The notes beneath the pieces are model-generated. The model saw only the letters and a list, made by a program, of their open reading frames with translations, was not told the origin of the DNA and did not search any database. A stretch of DNA of 10,169 nt from an uncultured Lysobacter sp. (lineage in GTDB: Bacteria > Pseudomonadota > Gammaproteobacteria > Xanthomonadales > Xanthomonadaceae), in contig CADCUA010000146.1 in NCBI GenBank assembly GCA_902805755.1, positions 1-10,169 on the forward strand, written 5' to 3'. Below, piece after piece: positions 8,306-10,169 of the stretch. Made by a program: the position numbers and the translations under genes. Every line of letters starts with the position of its first letter. Position 1 is the stretch's first letter.

Positions 8306-8407
8306 GATGGGGTTTGAATCAACGCGCCGCGGATGCGGCAGGAATTTCGGCATGCAGGGGCCCACTGCGCACCGCGAGGCGGGCGCAGATCGTGCAGCTG
8401 CGGAAGA

Positions 8408-8427
8408 CGGCGGCCGCGCGGCCGCCG
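8408..8427. repeat. 20-bp perfect GC palindrome between aceB and aceA
   Basis: The palindrome has GGCGGCC and GGCCGCC arms around GCGC, with one more C/G pair outside. It lies 5 bases after the aceB stop. In the aceB-aceA mRNA it would fold as an 8-bp hairpin with a 4-base loop. No T-run follows, so it does not look like a terminator. It may protect the aceB 3' end or uncouple aceA expression. The rest of the 148-base spacer (8285-8432) contains no gene and no convincing promoter. Confidence 0.65.
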
Positions 8428-8432
8428 CTGGG

Positions 8433-10070
8433 TCAATCGATGCGCTGGTACGCCGGCAGCGTGAGGAAGTCCTCAAGCGTCTCGGCGCGGGTGAACGCCT
8501 CGAGCAACTCGATCGCCTCGTTCACCCGACCCGCGCCCGGCAGACCGGCCTGCGCCGCCAGACGGCTGGGCAGCGGCAACAGCGCGCGTTCGAGCAGCGC
8601 GAAATCCACCGGCGTGCCGTCTTCCAGGCATACGCCGGTCGGGCAGTCGCTGCCGGGCTGCTGCGGGCGGTGCAGCCACTGCCACAGCTGCGCGCGCGCG
8701 ATCTCGGCGGTCGCCGCGTCTTCCATCAGCCCGTGGATCGGCACGCAGCCCAGGCCGTCCAGCCATGCGGCCAGATACCGCACGCAGACTTCGACGTTGC
8801 CCTCGAACCCGGCGCGCGTGATGCAGCCCAGCGACGGGGTGATCAGTGCATCGCGCGTCACCGTGACGTCCTCGCGCAACACATGCTGCTGGTGCTCGCC
8901 CGGCATGTGCGCGTCGAAAATTTCGCGCGCCACCGGCACCAGCGCGGGATGCGCAACCCAGGTGCCGTCGCAGCCGGCGGTCACTTCACGCAGCTTGTCG
9001 GCGCGCACTTTCTCGAACGCGGCCTCGGTCGCTTCCGGGTTGCCGGAGATCGGGATCTGCGCCGCCATGCCGCCCATCGCATGCGCGCCACGCTTGTGGC
9101 AGGTCTGGATCAGCAGGTCCACGTAGGCCTTCAGGAACGGCTGCGTCATCGTCACCTGCGCGCGTTCGGGCAGCACCTTGTCGCTGTGCGCGCGGAACGT
9201 CTTGAGGTAGGAAAACACGTAGTCCCAGCGCCCGCAGTTCAGCCCGGCGATGCGGCCGCGCAGCGCGTGCAGGATCTCGTCCATCTCGAACACGGCCGGC
9301 AGCGTTTCGATCAGCACCGTGACCTTGATCTGCCCGGCCGGCAGCCCGAGCGCGCGCTCGATGAAGCCGAGCACGTCGTTCCACAGCTGCGCCTCTTCCA
9401 TCGACTGCAGCTTGGGCAGGTAGAGATACGGGCCACGGTCCTTCGCGGCCAAGGCGTGCGCGTTGTGGAATGCGAACAGGCCGGCGTCGAACAGGCTGCC
9501 CGACATCGGCGCGCCGTCGACGAGCACATGCTTCTCGTCCAGGTGCCAGCCGCGCGGGCGCAGCATCAGCACGGCTTGCTGATCGAACGGCTTGAGCCGG
9601 TAGTGCTTGCCGCCGGCGGCATTGAACTCGAGCGTGCCCGCGACCGCGTCACGCAGCGCCTGCTGGCCGGTGAGCAGATTCGTCCAGGTCGGCGTGGTGC
9701 TGTCCTCGAAGTCGGCCATGAACACTTTCGCGCCGGAGTTCAGCGCGTTGATGACCATCTTCGGATCGACCGGTCCGGTGATCTCCACACGGCGATCCAG
9801 CAGCGCGACCGGCAATGGCGCAACGCGCCAGTCGCCGTCGCGGATCGCGCGAGTGTCTGCGCGGAAGTCCGGCAGGCCACCGGCATCGAAGAACGCCTGC
9901 CGCTCCCGGCGCGCCGCGAGCCGCGCCTGGCGGACCGGCTCGAACGCACGGTGCAACGTGCCCAGAAACTCCAGCGCGGTCGCGGGCAGCAATGCAGCCT
10001 GCGTCGGGTAGTGGCCGAGGATCTCGACGCCCGAGGCCGGGTCACACGAAAAATTGAGTACTGCCGCCAT
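8433..10070 (-). CDS. aceB: Malate synthase A
   Basis: Complete 545-residue malate synthase A (E. coli AceB has 533). It condenses glyoxylate with acetyl-CoA to malate, the second glyoxylate-shunt step, in the cytoplasm with Mg. Landmarks in order: [13 protein letters not shown] (117-129), [12 protein letters not shown] (171-182) with the arginine thought to bind glyoxylate, [15 protein letters not shown] (253-267) with Glu255 as likely Mg ligand, the signature [12 protein letters not shown] (276-287), [10 protein letters not shown], and LMEDAATAE (448-456), where Asp451 matches the catalytic base of E. coli AceB. The C-terminus DFLTLPAY is typical. The segment before the signature reads LRGRIAGLN, where E. 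coli has LRDHIVGLN. Start 10070 is fixed by AGGAG seven bases upstream; a longer frame to 10127 lacks such support. It is followed by aceA, so both shunt genes form one unit. Confidence 0.97.
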   Translation of the reverse strand: MAAVLNFSCDPASGVEILGHYPTQAALLPATALEFLGTLHRAFEPVRQARLAARRERQAFFDAGGLPDFRADTRAIRDGDWRVAPLPVALLDRRVEITGPVDPKMVINALNSGAKVFMADFEDSTTPTWTNLLTGQQALRDAVAGTLEFNAAGGKHYRLKPFDQQAVLMLRPRGWHLDEKHVLVDGAPMSGSLFDAGLFAFHNAHALAAKDRGPYLYLPKLQSMEEAQLWNDVLGFIERALGLPAGQIKVTVLIETLPAVFEMDEILHALRGRIAGLNCGRWDYVFSYLKTFRAHSDKVLPERAQVTMTQPFLKAYVDLLIQTCHKRGAHAMGGMAAQIPISGNPEATEAAFEKVRADKLREVTAGCDGTWVAHPALVPVAREIFDAHMPGEHQQHVLREDVTVTRDALITPSLGCITRAGFEGNVEVCVRYLAAWLDGLGCVPIHGLMEDAATAEIARAQLWQWLHRPQQPGSDCPTGVCLEDGTPVDFALLERALLPLPSRLAAQAGLPGAGRVNEAIELLEAFTRAETLEDFLTLPAYQRID

Positions 10071-10169
10071 GCGTCTTCTCCTGATACCTGATGAGTCGAC
10101 CATGCTGCAGTGCGTGATATATGACAAACGAGATTTATCAATGCGATCTATAAGCCTTTCATATACACG
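10071..10169 (-). promoter_or_regulatory. AT-rich control region upstream of aceB (cut by window edge)
   Basis: Only 21 of the 59 bases from 10111 to 10169 are G or C, against a clearly GC-rich background, which marks a promoter/operator region. It contains the aceB ribosome site AGGAG (10082-10078 on the - strand), a repeated ATCAGG just upstream, an imperfect dyad GTGATATATGAC (10114-10125), and TTAT-N11-ATAA (10135-10153). The last has the spacing of LysR-type binding sites. On the - strand TTGATA and TTGTCA are possible -35 elements, but no well-spaced -10 is convincing. A divergent regulator gene beyond the edge is plausible but unseen. Confidence 0.5.

Noticed and set aside
8046..10091. 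A 681-codon + strand frame opposite aceB and the start of aceA
   Set aside because: It is a shadow of two well-identified genes. The composition is Arg/His/Gln-rich and there is no domain or ribosome site.

Overview
This window looks like ordinary chromosomal DNA from a high-GC gammaproteobacterium. The Xanthomonadaceae/Lysobacteraceae (Lysobacter, Luteimonas, Xanthomonas group) is the best guess. That placement is an inference from the strong G/C third-position bias, the gene set and the protein sequences; no marker gene proves it. I see no mobile element, CRISPR array, tRNA, rRNA or sign of recent transfer. Eight protein genes fill almost everything, and no gene-free stretch exceeds 300 bases.

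Left part, + strand (1-4481): the 3' end of spermidine synthase (speE), a 98-base gap with a GC-rich hairpin, then two tandem paralogous membrane diguanylate cyclases. Each has an export signal, a periplasmic TPR-type helical repeat region, one transmembrane helix, and a GGDEF domain with intact active site (GGEEF) and intact RxxD inhibitory site. The second starts on a GTG that overlaps the stop of the first (GTGA), so the two are probably co-translated. They keep two cysteines at nearly identical positions in the periplasmic part. This pair is the most interesting object in the window.

Middle (4490-6845): a P-II nitrogen regulator (glnB type, - strand) converges on the cyclase pair with only 8 bases between. 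It is divergent from the + strand pair ubiK-comM: a ubiquinone-biosynthesis accessory factor and a Mg-chelatase-like AAA+ branch-migration helicase, 9 bases apart. The 193-base divergent region holds a cluster of GTCA/TGAC half-sites. A near-perfect bidirectional terminator (6875-6905) separates comM from the convergent aceA.

Right part, - strand (6950-10070): the glyoxylate-shunt genes aceB (malate synthase A) then aceA (isocitrate lyase), with 148 bases between them that carry a 20-bp palindrome. Together they turn isocitrate plus acetyl-CoA into succinate and malate for growth on acetate or fatty acids. Upstream of aceB is a strongly AT-rich control region that runs off the window and contains dyads of the kind bound by LysR-type regulators.

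I found no convincing previously undescribed system. The observations worth checking are the co-translated cyclase pair with its conserved cysteine pair, and several regulatory-looking structures around aceBA and glnB/ubiK.
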